DNA from: Metellina segmentata
Taxonomy: Eukaryota > Arthropoda > Arachnida > Araneae > Tetragnathidae
Direction of reading: 5' to 3'
Assembly (NCBI GenBank): GCA_947359465.1
Contig: OX375876.1
Span: forward strand, 66,718,998-66,782,997
Length of the DNA stretch: 64,000 bases
Shown: positions 1-11,200 of the stretch, piece by piece
Position numbering within the stretch: position 1 is the stretch's first letter
How the letters are laid out: the number at the start of each line of letters is the position of its first letter
Made by a program: the position numbers and the translations under genes
Notes under the pieces: model-generated
The model's database searches: none
What the model saw: the letters and a program-made list of their open reading frames with translations, nothing else
Told to the model about the DNA's origin: nothing

Positions 1-980
1 TTTGCTAAAATAAACTTAAACTCAAATGGTTGATAGCTAAATTTAAGTGGAACTGCAGCAATAAAACGGGTTATATCAAGATTAATGATACATCATAAAG
101 TAGAAGAAGTAATTAATTGAAGCCAATTAATTTAAGCTTCAAATTTTCGTTTTTAGTTTTGTTGTTTATGTTTGTAAGGCTTGATTCAAGATTGCTATGT
201 GCTTCGAGACTAATGGTTGGAACTATTTGTATAATAAACAGTACAAATTCCGTAAGCTAAAACGAATACATCGTTGGCTTACTTAGTGAACAAAAACTAA
301 GGCAAAAACATAGTTCTGAGAAAAACGAGGGGAATCTATACCCACTAAGTGTATTTCTCAAGATAAAAACTACTTCGTGCAAAGAAAGAATAAATTGGTG
401 GATTTTTCCAGTTTGAAGATCACCACATTCTTGTTTACAAAAGCTAAAAAACTCATACCTTGGGAAATTATGTTTTGAGGAGTTTCACTGCTACCATCGA
501 AATACAATTACTTTCAATCCTTCATTTTTATTATCTATATATATAATTCTCTTACGTGGCACGCTAAAAAGACGCTATTTGTTATCGCGTTGTACAGGTG
601 GCAACACTGTACGATTGTTTGTTTACCCCGAAACCTCGCGCTTCAAATGAATTAAAAAAGTTATCAAATGAAATTTCATTGAAAAAAATGAATAATTAAG
701 GTTATTTGCAATACTTTTTTCAAAATGTCAAAAACGAGGGCTCTTTTCAGGGCCATTAAAAAAAAACGGTCATTTTCAGAGTAAACAATTATAGTTCAAC
801 AAGACGCCTGCACTTCAACTTTCGACAACAAACTCAATGAAAACGTTTATGGGTGGCTTGAGTGCTGGGGAAATGTACACACACACACAACATGCTGGGT
901 ATTTCAATTTCCAAAGCAACGCTCACATTTCGAGTCAAAATTTGCTCAAAGTTTTCATTTAAATTCCAAATTGTTCCGAG
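1..980. other. AT-rich sequence without recognisable gene
   Basis: I see no coding region, RNA gene or transposon end here. A short CA run lies near 880-890. The sequence is AT-rich and frequently interrupted by stops in all frames. Confidence 0.5.
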
Positions 981-1195
981 TTGTTGTTGTTGCAAGCCAC
1001 CATTGGCCAGCAGTGCTAGACCAGGTCCATGACGTTATACACCCTCAAAAAATCCAACACCGTCAATGGATCGTCAGTCAAGTCCTGTTTGGAGAGCCCC
1101 AGGCACGAGAGGATGTGGTGAGGCGAAGCCTGCTCAGTGGAACAGTTGTTACAAATATCAAAGATCTTGGATCCTTCGGAAAATTTCATTCATTG
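981..1195 (-). mobile_element. LINE 3' end with RNase H-type C-terminus
   Basis: Read on the minus strand, about 1016-1190 encodes a Cys/His cluster (CNNCSTEQ, then HHILSC) followed by LGLSKQDL and a stop at 1016-1018. The 3' flank ends in a short AAC run (981-992 on the plus strand). The same arrangement (CTKCSSEQ ... CLGLNHQDLLG) ends the RNase H-bearing LINE at 63111-64000, so I assign both to one jockey/I/R1-like LINE group. Only the last ~60 codons remain, as expected for a 5'-truncated insertion. No clear target-site duplication was found. Confidence 0.7.
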
Positions 1196-1860
1196 ATTGA
1201 TTGATTCATTCATTCAAATTCAAATTTCAACAACAACAGGACACATGTCTTCTTTGATGCGAGCTAATCGAGCAAGGTTCGCGCACCGGACCAATGAGGA
1301 TTGCAAAGCAATCCTCCGGGGGTTGGCGAGTGTTTGCGAGCAGGGGGTGGGGGCCCCCTAGTTGTTTCATATTTTTAATTAAAAAATATATTACAGTTAG
1401 ATATATTTCGCGTGGACGTACAAACATAAATGTAATTCGTTTTTCTGTCTTCCCCGTTAAAATATGTGAAAAAATTGTTCATTTATAAACTTTTACAGAT
1501 GTTCTCGAAAAGCATTGAGCTTCAATCTGTGATACGCAGTACTTACTCAAAGGTACCATAGTTTAATAAAGGTAAAAATTCGAGATTTCGCAATTTTTTT
1601 TTATGGTACCGTTTTCTCGCATTCTCTTTCAACAGGGTCGAGTAGAGGGAAAGGTCTGGGGTTTCAAATCTCGCATTTTTCTCTTTGAATCTTTAAGTTC
1701 TCTTTTGGTGGTCTTTCCTCATTTTTTATGCCCGACCACTGCCCTTTTCTTCAGCCTTCGATACTGCAAGGGACATATTTGTGAAGGAGCCCCCAGTTTG
1801 TAAGTCGCTGGGGCTTCTTAGTCAAGCCACATACTGAATTAACATTAAACTGACTGAAAT
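1196..1860. other. Non-coding stretch with a small hairpin
   Basis: Nothing coding is supported. A TTGA/TTCA simple repeat lies at about 1190-1220. A perfect 9-bp stem with a 3-base loop is at 1296-1316 (GAGGATTGC aaa GCAATCCTC). Short GC-rich inverted segments lie near 1787-1820. Confidence 0.4.
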
Positions 1861-2050
1861 ACGCATGCGTACCGGCTTGTTTGCTGTACCGAAATGGAGT
1901 ACGCATTCTCATATCGTATGCTTTGTAGCTTCCTCCAGCGTATAATCGGCAAACCACTCATTGGTTCAACATGAGTCATGCAATACTCTACTGGCTGTAA
2001 TAATCATGCGTACCGACATGTTTTCTGTACAGAAACGAAGTACGCATGCG
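1861..2050. repeat. Two copies of a palindromic dispersed repeat
   Basis: Two related segments, 1861-1906 and 2005-2049, each start with CATGCGTACC, pass through a central CTGTAC core and end with GTACGCAT, so each is an imperfect palindrome. A third copy is at 25401-25443. Flanking sequence is also partly shared (for example CGTATG...TTTTGT). This may be the end or core of a short DNA transposon. The family is not identified. Confidence 0.6.
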
Positions 2051-2159
2051 CATGTCGTATGTTTTGTCGCTCCAGTGTATGGCTGGGCTTACAAGGATAA
2101 TCAAGAACCTCCACGTCCTAAAAGAATGGATTGGGACCCAGTTACGGGTGCTTAACATA

Positions 2160-2402
2160 AGCTATGGACAATTTTCCCGTGAGGAGGCTTTAACCCTCCA
2201 AGTAGTTAGATACCTTGTCCGTCAAGATCAGGTCAATTTTCCGAATACCGAGATCATCATCAATATACTTTCGATTTTTTGCTGATGGTGAGATCAATAT
2301 TGGGTTAGTTGTCTTCGAGATGACGTGGGAACTATTGTATCAAGACCATGTCAGTTTTGCTAATGATAAGATACCTCGTCAAGATAGCCACCAGGAGGGT
2401 TA
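2160..2402 (+). repeat. Dispersed repeat related to 8050-8250
   Basis: The block shares wording and order with 8050-8250: CCTCCAA(G/A)TAGTT near the start, GTC(C)(G/A)TCAAGAT, then TTTTGCTAATGA, a GATTTTT segment, and finally CCACCAGGAG. The two copies are diverged with indels. No coding capacity or termini are recognised. Confidence 0.5.
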
Positions 2403-2642
2403 ATCAAGAAGTTCAATGACACATTTAATTCTTTTGCCCATACGTGTTTTTAAAAAAGCAGCTTTTATCTATTATTTTCCCTCGAAACGCAGTAAATTAT
2501 ATTTGATAAATGACCAATTCCATTGAAAAAATTTACAAACTAAGATTGATTGTGTGTGTTGGCAGTGTACACACAATTTGAGAATCATTCCTCTTTACTA
2601 AAAAAGGTATTTTTCATACGCCTCTAATCCTAACAAGCTCCC

Positions 2643-2951
2643 GCCGACCAACCGGTATAGTGGTTTAGGTGTTAGCCTCTGGATCGGAAGGTTCCTGGTC
2701 CGGGTCCGGGCATGGATGTTTGTAAGCGTATGGTGTAGAGGCGGCTGGTGCACCTTAATCTGTCGTGGCCGAAAGTCCTCACGTTGGGTTGATGTGGAAG
2801 TTTAGAGAGTGGGTGCCAGCTCAGGTGTTGCTTCGTCATCTGACCGTGGTTCGAAATTACGAGGTGTTGTCCTCAGATCTTTCTCTCAAGGGATTGATCC
2901 CGGACTGTCGTCAGTAGCCCGTTGCTCTAGTACGACGTTAACTAATAATTA
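2643..2951 (+). mobile_element. tRNA-derived SINE, head type 1, full length
   Basis: About 309 bp flanked by a perfect 14-bp direct repeat, CCTAACAAGCTCCC, at 2629-2642 and 2952-2965. This is the signature of LINE-mediated retroposition. The 5' head (GCCGACCAACCGGTATAGTG onwards) resembles a tRNA A-box region. The body, from about 2764, carries the words repeated in all other copies (CCTCACGTTGG, TCATCTGACCGTGGTTC, AATTACGAGGTGTTGTCCTC, GATCCCGGAC, GCCCGTTG, ACGACGTTAACTAA) and ends in an ATTACC-like tail. Open frames inside it are fortuitous. This is the best reference copy in the window. Confidence 0.85.
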
Positions 2952-2965
2952 CCTAACAAGCTCCC

Positions 2966-3564
2966 AGCGCTACTTTCAAAGACAGATAACAACCTTCCAA
3001 TTTTATACAAACCAATCTTCGATATTCCAATTTTTCACTGTCAAATTATCTGTCTTAAACAGAAAGATTTTATGTTAATTTGCACCTTTTAAGAAACTTG
3101 TGCATAAATTTTTGAAAGCAGTAAAAATAAGCGTTACATTTATACAGAAGCCCGAGACAAAACTCGCGACAATTTAAACGGACTTTTATCTTTCGAATCT
3201 AAATGGACTTGCATTTAAATAAAGTCTTTGACAAAAGTTTCCCAGCAGTTACGTATGAAGAGAACGAAATGCGAAACAGCCATTAAAACGGAGAAAGATA
3301 CAAGAAATAACGCAAAAGAATTTACATACTCTCCAAACAACGTTTCATTTTAAAAGGACGCTCTGCCTTTAAGTTAAGCACAATCGCTTTAACCAAACGA
3401 AGGGGGTCATGTATCGGCGGATCTTTTATAATTATCCAGTCGCTCTGAAACGATTCTTATTCGTAATCCACATAATGACGTTATCAAGACGTCATTTCCT
3501 TGGGACAGTGGCTCCAATCGAACCGTTTTATCGACGCCAATGAATAATTAAAACTAATGAGTTC
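2966..3564. other. No recognisable feature
   Basis: AT-rich sequence without supportable genes, termini or RNA genes. Confidence 0.4.
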
Positions 3565-4975
3565 GTTGTGTTGCTTAATTAAGAAAATGTTGGGACCCTC
3601 AGAAATGTGTCATGAAGGCGTCGCAGAGCTACTTATCTGTCATCGAATATATTCTGGAAACAGGCGAAACATCGATTCCTCCCTTTAGGAGTAATGAGTG
3701 TGAAACAAGGGGAAAGGCAGCAAATTTAAATTGTCAGGGTTGTTCGACAATGCATATTCGTGGAGATTTATTTTTTCTAATAATCGTGTTCACTGCAGAC
3801 AACAGGAATATTGGGATTGTTGTGTTCCCCGAAAAGCAGCTAATTATCCAATTACCTGAAGCATATGTTAGAAATTATTTTACCACTTCTTGCATCTGCA
3901 AACAAACTTTCGTTTTGTTGTTATTGATCCCCTTGGTCAGGGTATAACCTAGACAAAGTCCAAAGAACTATATTGTACCAGTTAAACAGCGACCAACTCC
4001 TGATCATTCAGTAGCTGTTTCACCGACACCAATTTATTTAGAAATATGGGAAGGAGTTCGACCTTTCGTTATTTCTGTAATTGGATAATTGCTTTTCAGG
4101 AACCATTAATAATCCGTGTAGTCTGGATAACACGATGTTGTTACAGAAACATCCACGAGTGGGAAATGTAGAACCACTGCATAATTAATATTTACCGCCA
4201 TTTCCTTGTTTCACTCTGATCTTTTAAGGGAAAATATGATGCTTTGCTGTTTGTAATTATCCAATTACAGGAATAATTAAAGACTGAATGCTTGAATATT
4301 ACGGAATCGTTTACAAGGTGTTGTCTGATATTAGGAATAACTGCAATCTCTTTTGCACCACACATGGTGTAATGGTAGAGAAGGTGAAAAAGTAACTATT
4401 TGGGGAGAAGTTTCTCAATGGTTGAAGTGGACTTCCTACAATAAATACCCATGAAATTAAACATGTTCAAGTTGGGAATATTTGTTGCTTTGCTTAACTA
4501 AGAAAATGTTGGAGCCCTCACAAAATGTGCCATGGAGGATATCAGTCATCGAATACATTCTGGAACAGACAAAACATCATCCTTTTCCTTAAGAGATCAT
4601 AGTGAAAAAAGGAAATGGCAGCAATTATAAACTGTGCAGTGGTTTGACAGTTCCCACTTGTGGAGGTTTCTGTAACAACATTGTGTTATCTAGACTACAC
4701 GGATTATTAATGGTTCCAGAAAATCAATTATCCAATTACAGAAATAACGAAAGGTTGAACTCCTTCACATATTTCAAAATGAATTAGTGTCGGTGAAACA
4801 GCTACTGAATGATCAGGAGTTGGTCGCTGTTTGACTGGTACAATATAGTTCTTTGGACTTTGTCTAGGTTGTACCCAGACAAAGGGGATCAATAATAACA
4901 AAATGTAAGTTTGTTTGCAGATGCAAGAAGTGGTAAAATAAGTTCTAACATGCTTCTGGTTAATTAAAATATTTT
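3565..4975. repeat. Foldback repeat: long inverted arms plus a diverged direct copy
   Basis: Arm 3840-4253 is the reverse complement of arm 4561-4975. The match runs through ACCTAGACAAAGTCCAAAGA, a stretch around CAGCGACCAACTCCTGATCA, and the segment ending near CCATTTCCTT. The spacer is about 300 bp (4254-4560). In addition, 3565-3860 is a diverged direct copy of 4480-4750 (both contain GAAAATGTTGG, CATCGAATA, ATTCTGGAA and ATTATCCAATTAC). So three units are arranged plus, minus, plus. Open frames here are not conserved between units and are not treated as genes. Confidence 0.8.
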
Positions 4976-5715
4976 ACCGAAGCTAGCTTTAAAACATTTT
5001 ATGCATCAAAATATTATATTGCATAGAAGTTTCAAAACAAATCCTACTTAAAAGACGTTACGTTGAAGATATTTTATTCATTTACCAACCGTCTAATTAC
5101 TTTTTAAAAGAGGAACATTTCCATGACCAATTAAAGCACATAAAAACTTTCCATCTTATAACGTACCTGAGCAATTTACTATTTAAATATTTAGCTATGG
5201 TGGAAGAAAGTCTTCACTCACTGCCGTCCCAAAAATTTGCTTTCATGATAAATACTTCGCATATTAAACATTTTTATAAACTTAATTAAATAAATGCTAC
5301 ATAGTTTGCGGAAAGAATTGTATCCAATTACCAACCGTACCGTATATTTCAGTTAATGCAACTTTATATAAACATAGTCTTTTTCTTTCTCTTTGCGCAA
5401 AATATTTGCCTATTCAGTTTATTCTGCTTGATCTGGCGTAAATTACTCTAATTAAATGTCTGGTTTAGAAAGCACTTTGTTACAAGGCAATGACATTACA
5501 GTTCCGTTTGTTTCAGTGATTTTGATACTAAATCTGGTCAACGACGTAAACGTATAAAATTACAATTTTCTACTGAAAAAATGCGAAAAATAGTGTTTTC
5601 TGTTCAAAAATATTAAGTTCTTGAAATGGACAAGAAGCACTTTTCGATTCATTAAATTCTTTTACGGAAAATTTTTACTTCAAATAATTTTCTATAGGCT
5701 ATCAGAGTAACAAGA
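4976..5715. other. No recognisable feature
   Basis: AT-rich sequence with short open frames only; nothing supported. Confidence 0.4.
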
Positions 5716-5760
5716 ATAGCCCGTTGTGTTTCTACAGTGCGACGTTAATTAAAATACCTA
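5716..5760 (+). mobile_element. SINE 3' end fragment
   Basis: Contains AATAGCCCGTTGTGT, a degenerate GCTCCAGTG word, then GCGACGTTAATTAAAATACC, which is the 3' end of the SINE body seen at 2643-2951. The rest of the element is missing. Confidence 0.65.
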
Positions 5761-5798
5761 TCTGCCAGAGTAGCAAGATGTCGGTTTTTCACAGAAGA

Positions 5799-5949
5799 GC
5801 TTGTTTTACACCAAAGCGTATGAGGAGCGGCTTGCGCTGGCCAATCAACTTCGAGAAAAATAGTCATTTCCTTGTCAATCACAGCTTTTTAGTCTGATTG
5901 ACCAGAGAGGTTCGCTCTGCATTCGTGTTGCGCTTAGTGTAAAACAAAC
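5799..5949. mobile_element. Short foldback MITE
   Basis: A 151-bp palindromic unit. The left end GCTTGTTTTACACCAAAGCG matches the reverse complement of the right end (GTTTGTTTTACACTAAGCG), and complementarity continues inward (CTGGCCAATCA against CTGGTCAATCA) for about 55 bp per arm. There is no coding capacity. The superfamily cannot be assigned because no clear target-site duplication is visible. Confidence 0.65.
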
Positions 5950-7147
5950 TTTAGGTACAAGTTCATGTGCTGGAATCAACATTTGCATAATGAATGTATT
6001 TTAGACCTTACAAAGAAAAAACGGAATTTTCCTTTCTCTCAATTAATTTTTTTTTATCTTGATCGGTTCGCTTAAATTAAATCATTAACTTACATTTGGA
6101 ATACAAAATATGAGCTTATAGATCCCTGTCTTCTCAAACGGGCAATTGCTAATCATACTTAATTTATTCTGTGGTAATTTACATCAATGAAATGATATTA
6201 ACTCGTAGACCGTGACTTGTCAAATCTGGGGACCTTATTCTGAAGACAGTGATTTAGGAAATGACGGTTATCATATACGGATCTAATCAATTGCTGGGAA
6301 CTGAAAGTGATGCGTGTTGACGTTTAGTAAATTCTGCTCCAGATGCGAATTTCCGTTACCAATATCTTGGAACTAGAAATAGATGGCCTTATATGTTTAA
6401 ACCAGAAACAGATCATTTCACAAAGGGCAAGCTCATCCTATGAAATCATTACCTTAATGCTCATATAGGACACACTTCTCACAAAATGGATACAAATATT
6501 TTTATGTACCATCTAGGCCCTCAAATGGAGGGATTGCCGGTAGTATGTCAAGGCTATGCACAAGAAGGCCCGTGAAATAGTGTTGGATAAGTAGGGCATT
6601 ATATCTCCTAGAAAATCAGTGTAACATGTGTAAACTGTGTACATTTACATAAACGGCTTGCCTATAAAATCATATCTATCTCTTGTAGCTCATGATTAGG
6701 ATCTTTTGAAATGAACAACTGGAAAAAGATGAAGCAAAGTATCAAAAGCAGTTATCACTTTTGTAATAAAAATAAGTGTTTTGTTTGCTTGATACCGATT
6801 GACCACATATTCGCCCAAATGTTTGTTTTCGTTTATCATCATACTATTTTTAAAGTTGGAAAATTTGTTGACAGAGGTGATATGTTAAAGTAGGTTCTTG
6901 CATGATGAATGAAATATATCGATAAAATGCACATTCACAACATATTTTTAATTCATTCCTCCAGTCTAAGAGTTTTAAATTCCTAAATAAACATAATATA
7001 CTATCGCGTAACTTTACATGGTGTCTCTTTCACTACATTGAGAGACTTCAGCTTGTAACTGCAAAATAGAACGCACTATTCGTTTCCATAACTAATTTTG
7101 AGTGTTTAATATCAATATCCATTTGCCCTTGAAAAAATTGGATGTTG
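5950..7147. other. No recognisable feature
   Basis: AT-rich sequence. A 60-codon open frame at 6711-6893 has no recognisable content. Confidence 0.4.
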
Positions 7148-7715
7148 TACACTACCCTACAATAATGGACCGGATTTGCATAAAAATCCGACAAGTTGTT
7201 TGGGGGTGTTTTTGGTGGTATGGCCTGGGGCCTTCACATGTTTTTCCAGGTCAATTTAAATTCCGACACCTACATGAACATTTTGGACAATCAAGTTCTT
7301 CATACGCTCTGGCAATTTTATGGAATGGACGAATGTTACTTCCAGGACGACAACGCTTCATGTCATGTTGCAGCTTCTGTCAAGCAGTGGTATCAAGATA
7401 TGGATGTAAAAGGTCTTCCCTGGCCTGCACAGAGTCCCGACCTAAACCCTATAGAACATTTGTGGGACGAATTAGAAAGACGCTTACGAACCAGGGAGCA
7501 ACGTCCGAAATCTACAGCTGAGCTGGCGACATTCTGGCAGCAGGAATGGACACAAATACCCATAGCTGTGTATCAAAACCTTGTTGAAAGTATGCCCAGA
7601 AGGGTTGCTAGTGTAATTGCAGCACGTGGGGGACCATCACCCTATTAAAACATGTATTATTTCCCTTATACCTTCACATCTTGCTGTCCGGTCCATTACT
7701 GTAGGGTATTGTGTA
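7148..7715 (+). mobile_element. Internally deleted Tc1-type element, copy 1
   Basis: The termini are inverted repeats with a TA at each outer edge (7148-7149, 7714-7715), as for Tc1/mariner. The left end (CACTACCCTACAATAATGGA) matches the reverse complement of the right end, 7688-7713, with small differences. The whole element is about 568 bp, far shorter than an autonomous Tc1 (usually about 1.3-1.7 kb). Only ~40 bp separate the left end from the coding region, so the N-terminal DNA-binding half and first catalytic Asp are gone. The copy at 17450 has the same left junction. Confidence 0.85.
7196..7648 (+). pseudogene. C-terminal half of Tc1 transposase
   Basis: The open frame begins in the conserved VWGG region and runs to a stop at 7646-7648. 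It keeps FQDDNASCH, with the second catalytic Asp, then LPWPAQSPDLNPIEHLW, with the catalytic Glu 34 residues later (DD34E spacing), then the family end SMPRRVASVIAARGG. Missing are the paired helix-turn-helix DNA-binding domains and the first Asp (usually in a D-E-S-R-F context). About 150 codons remain where the family has about 340, so this copy cannot encode an active enzyme. Being open throughout is unusual for a decayed copy and suggests fairly recent spread. Confidence 0.85.
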
Positions 7716-8049
7716 AACTCAATTCTTACTCACACGGTCGGTTACCACTCTGAAGATGAATGAATTGGTCTAAAGATAATCATATGATTATCAGACTGAC
7801 CTATGGAATCCAAAATTTCAAACACTGCGGCTTTTGAACTGCAATCGTAAACTCTGATAACAAAGTTCGTGACCAGCTGTCAGATTCCATCTCTTTGAGG
7901 TGACCGTCTTCCCTTGGAGAGTACTGATTCAGATCCTGAGAATACTACCTCTACAGAAGTAAGTAAGCCTCTACAGAAAACAAACGAGTAAACAAATCAA
8001 AGGATAATACAGTATGAGGATTTTTAATTGAGGAAAACCTCTCTTGTCT
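7716..8049. other. No recognisable feature
   Basis: Non-coding sequence between the Tc1 derivative and the dispersed repeat. Confidence 0.4.
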
Positions 8050-8250
8050 TCTTAATCCTCCAAATAGTTTTGACGAGATGTTTCGTCCATCAAGATGACA
8101 AATTTTGCTAATGACGATGTCGTCATCGAAATACTGCCGATTTTTGTACTATGACGATCCATACATCCATGCATGGTCTCATCCATACAGATTTTATCAG
8201 TTTTTCTAATGACAAGATGCATCACCAAGACAACCACCAGGAGCAATAAG
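8050..8250 (+). repeat. Second copy of the 2160-2402 dispersed repeat
   Basis: Shares ordered words with 2160-2402 (CCTCCAA.TAGTT, TTTTGCTAATGA, GATTTTT, CCACCAGGAG). It includes a partly palindromic CCATACATCCATGCATGG section absent from the first copy. No termini are recognised. Confidence 0.5.
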
Positions 8251-11200
8251 ACAGCTATTTGTAGAAATTTTATCGATATTAATTCTTACGCCTAGCGAAT
8301 ATATGTCAAGTTTCTGAAAACTAAATTATACTGCATTTGTTAGAAAAGTTTATCCAGCAAATAAGTATATAGAACTTGTAGGAACGACTTTTAAGTCACA
8401 ATATACATTTGTACCTTAGATCTATTTTCCCTGCTACAAGGCAAGACAGGGTTGTGTTGATAGGAATCCAATTTCTATCCTGTTAATTCAGTGATACATC
8501 AAAATTGAGATGATGCTTGTAAGATTGCAAGGATAGATAAGAAATTGTTAAGGTTCTGAAGGATTTTTATTCATTATTTGAGATTTAAAATTCAGTCAAG
8601 GTTTCAAAAAAATATTTAATGAGATGTTTTATTCCTTCAAAGCAAAACATGAAGATCTTTCAAAAATATTTTTTTAATTTTGAAAGCTAAAAGATTGTAC
8701 TGACGTTCACTTTTCAAAACTTAAAAAGTTAATGATTCAAAAAGGCTATATATTCCTTCAATTCAAGAACGCAATATAAACCTGTTGAATAGGTATCAAT
8801 CTCGTATACTTTCGATTTAAATCCGAAGAGAGGAGTCTATCAACAAAACCTGCAAATTCCTATTAACCAAATTTTGCAGGAAAGAAGCACTTCCTCAGAG
8901 CGTAATATCGTAAAACGTAATCTCAGCATAAGTAAACAAGATATTGTTACGAGTATCCTGGACCCCGCCCCTCGATTTGAAGGCTTGGGGTTTCGACTAA
9001 AAACAAGTTCATTCAACACATTACATATACTTCAGAGAAACTGTTCCTCTTTCAACTCATTTTCGTAGTAAAAAAGTTTCTTGCTTACAAATCCTTCAAG
9101 TATATATAATAATAAATTCACAAGTATAACTAAACATACTACATGTATTATAAATTTATATAACGTTGAAGGTCAAAAAAAATTCTGTTGACTCTCTACA
9201 GAACTAAGTATTTGATACATTGATTGAACTATATTAATGAACTCATTAAGACAGGAAATAAAATGTCTATTGCTAAAATGAATTAAACCTATGATGTATT
9301 TAATTCAATTTATAGCTAAAACTTTTAACTTTGCCTTATACACTCTTAAGCCTATTTCAAATTTGTTTAATAAAAAACACTTTTTTTCCGTCTACTAAAA
9401 AATCTTACTGATCATAAACGTTTTTACAAAGATTGAAATTGCGCCTTTCTTATACAAGAAACTAAATGGTAAAGAGCAGAAAAAAAGGCAGTCAAAAAAT
9501 AAATTCAATTTGCGATTCACGCTTTGTGCAACAAATATTTTAAAAGCTTTTGTCAATTAGATTATTACAAGCAATGAATTATCTCGCAACAATCTGAAAT
9601 GCCTTAAAAGAAGCTTCAAATACGTACCTTTACTTGAAACAACTGGGATCTCAATCTATTTTTGTACTATATCCTCTATACAACTTGTTGATTTACTTGG
9701 TGAGAATTTGAAACTGGTTTTCACTCTTATTACGAATTTCTAAACAGCAATTGGAATCTTTCAAAACGCGGGAACCATTCTATTCTTTTTTCTAAAAAAA
9801 AGTGTATGCATTCGATTTTGTGCGGCAGTAAATGTAAATATACCAGACATCAGAAACCTAATCTTTCGAAAAGTGAAGGGCAACGTCGGTGAAAGTCCTG
9901 ACGTCACCAGATGAGTGTCACGTGAACACTTGATCTTAATTGATCATCTCGTTAGAATTAATAACCCTGTGGCAACCCGTGGTGCATTTCTGGATGATGT
10001 GAAAAGGCTCACACAGTATTACGATGCTATTTCTTCTATAGTAGGGAACAGTGTACACGTAACGTCACCCTCTTGGCTAACAAAATTGGCGAGGTTCAGA
10101 GACTATTTGGTAAACCTCAAGAAGTGAGAAGGAAGCCCAAGAAGACATTCTTCACAGACTTACACAAGTGGGGCTGAGTCATTCCCTTTTTTTTTTCCAC
10201 CGCATATTTTATTTTTCGAGGGGGAAGTGTTTCAATGAAGACTATTGTGTAAGTCGAAGTGTTTAGGAGGCTACCACTTATAATTCAGGGTTGGAGGTAT
10301 GTTTGCTCGGTGACTTTGGGAATAAATTGCTATGGACACAATTCATTTGGTGCTCCATTTCGTCGCTTTCGTTTTTTTTTCCTTTTTAGTATCGTAGAAT
10401 CGGGTGAATATATAGAAGCAGTTTTGAATTCAACAGCAAAATTAAGCCTTTTTCTCGTACTCTTAAATTATGATTAATGCCTTAAAAATCCAGGAGTGTT
10501 CTATTCTATGAGCCTTCATGGTTAAAAAAATGTATTTCTTGACAGTGAGGGCAAAACAAAAATTTTTAATCACTGCTTTTTTTTTTGCTATTAAATCCGT
10601 ACAATTAGAAGCGGCCGCTTTTCTTATTCTGTTTCATTTCTGATCTCTCGCTAGGTGATCAAAAACAGTTATTGTCTTCCAAAAACCTTTTAAAGGTTTT
10701 TAAAGAAAAAACCCTGCAAACACCATCAATAAAAGGTTTATTTGGAAAAAAAGGAAAATTAGCAGCAACAAAATTGTATTTCTTCTTTTATTTTAACTTT
10801 ACAAAGAACTACATTCTTCATAAGGACCTACCATTTAAAATGGTAACCCATCAATTATAAATAAAATTAAAATACTATTAGTCTAAGAAAAATAATAGTT
10901 GGCTTTGCCAAATCACTAGAGACGTTTTAAGGTACGTTTGCACAAATTTTAGAGAAAAAAAAAAGGAAAATGAGGAGTTTACAATTTTCTTAGTTATAAA
11001 AAAAAAAGAAGAGTAGGTACCTACAAAATATTATAAAGTTGGTTGCAATACAAATACCTAATGATAAGTCATGTTCAAAACAACAAAGTAAAATAGCAGC
11101 TTACAAAATTTCTGTGTTTATGGAAAAAATTGTTTGTTCTCGACGAAGTTATATGGATGTAGGGAACTTCCCCAAAAGTTGTTTTCCAGTAGCGAGACGA

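Noticed and set aside
3612..3947. 111-codon open frame
   Set aside because: It crosses the junction of the foldback units; the corresponding frame is not kept in the other units.
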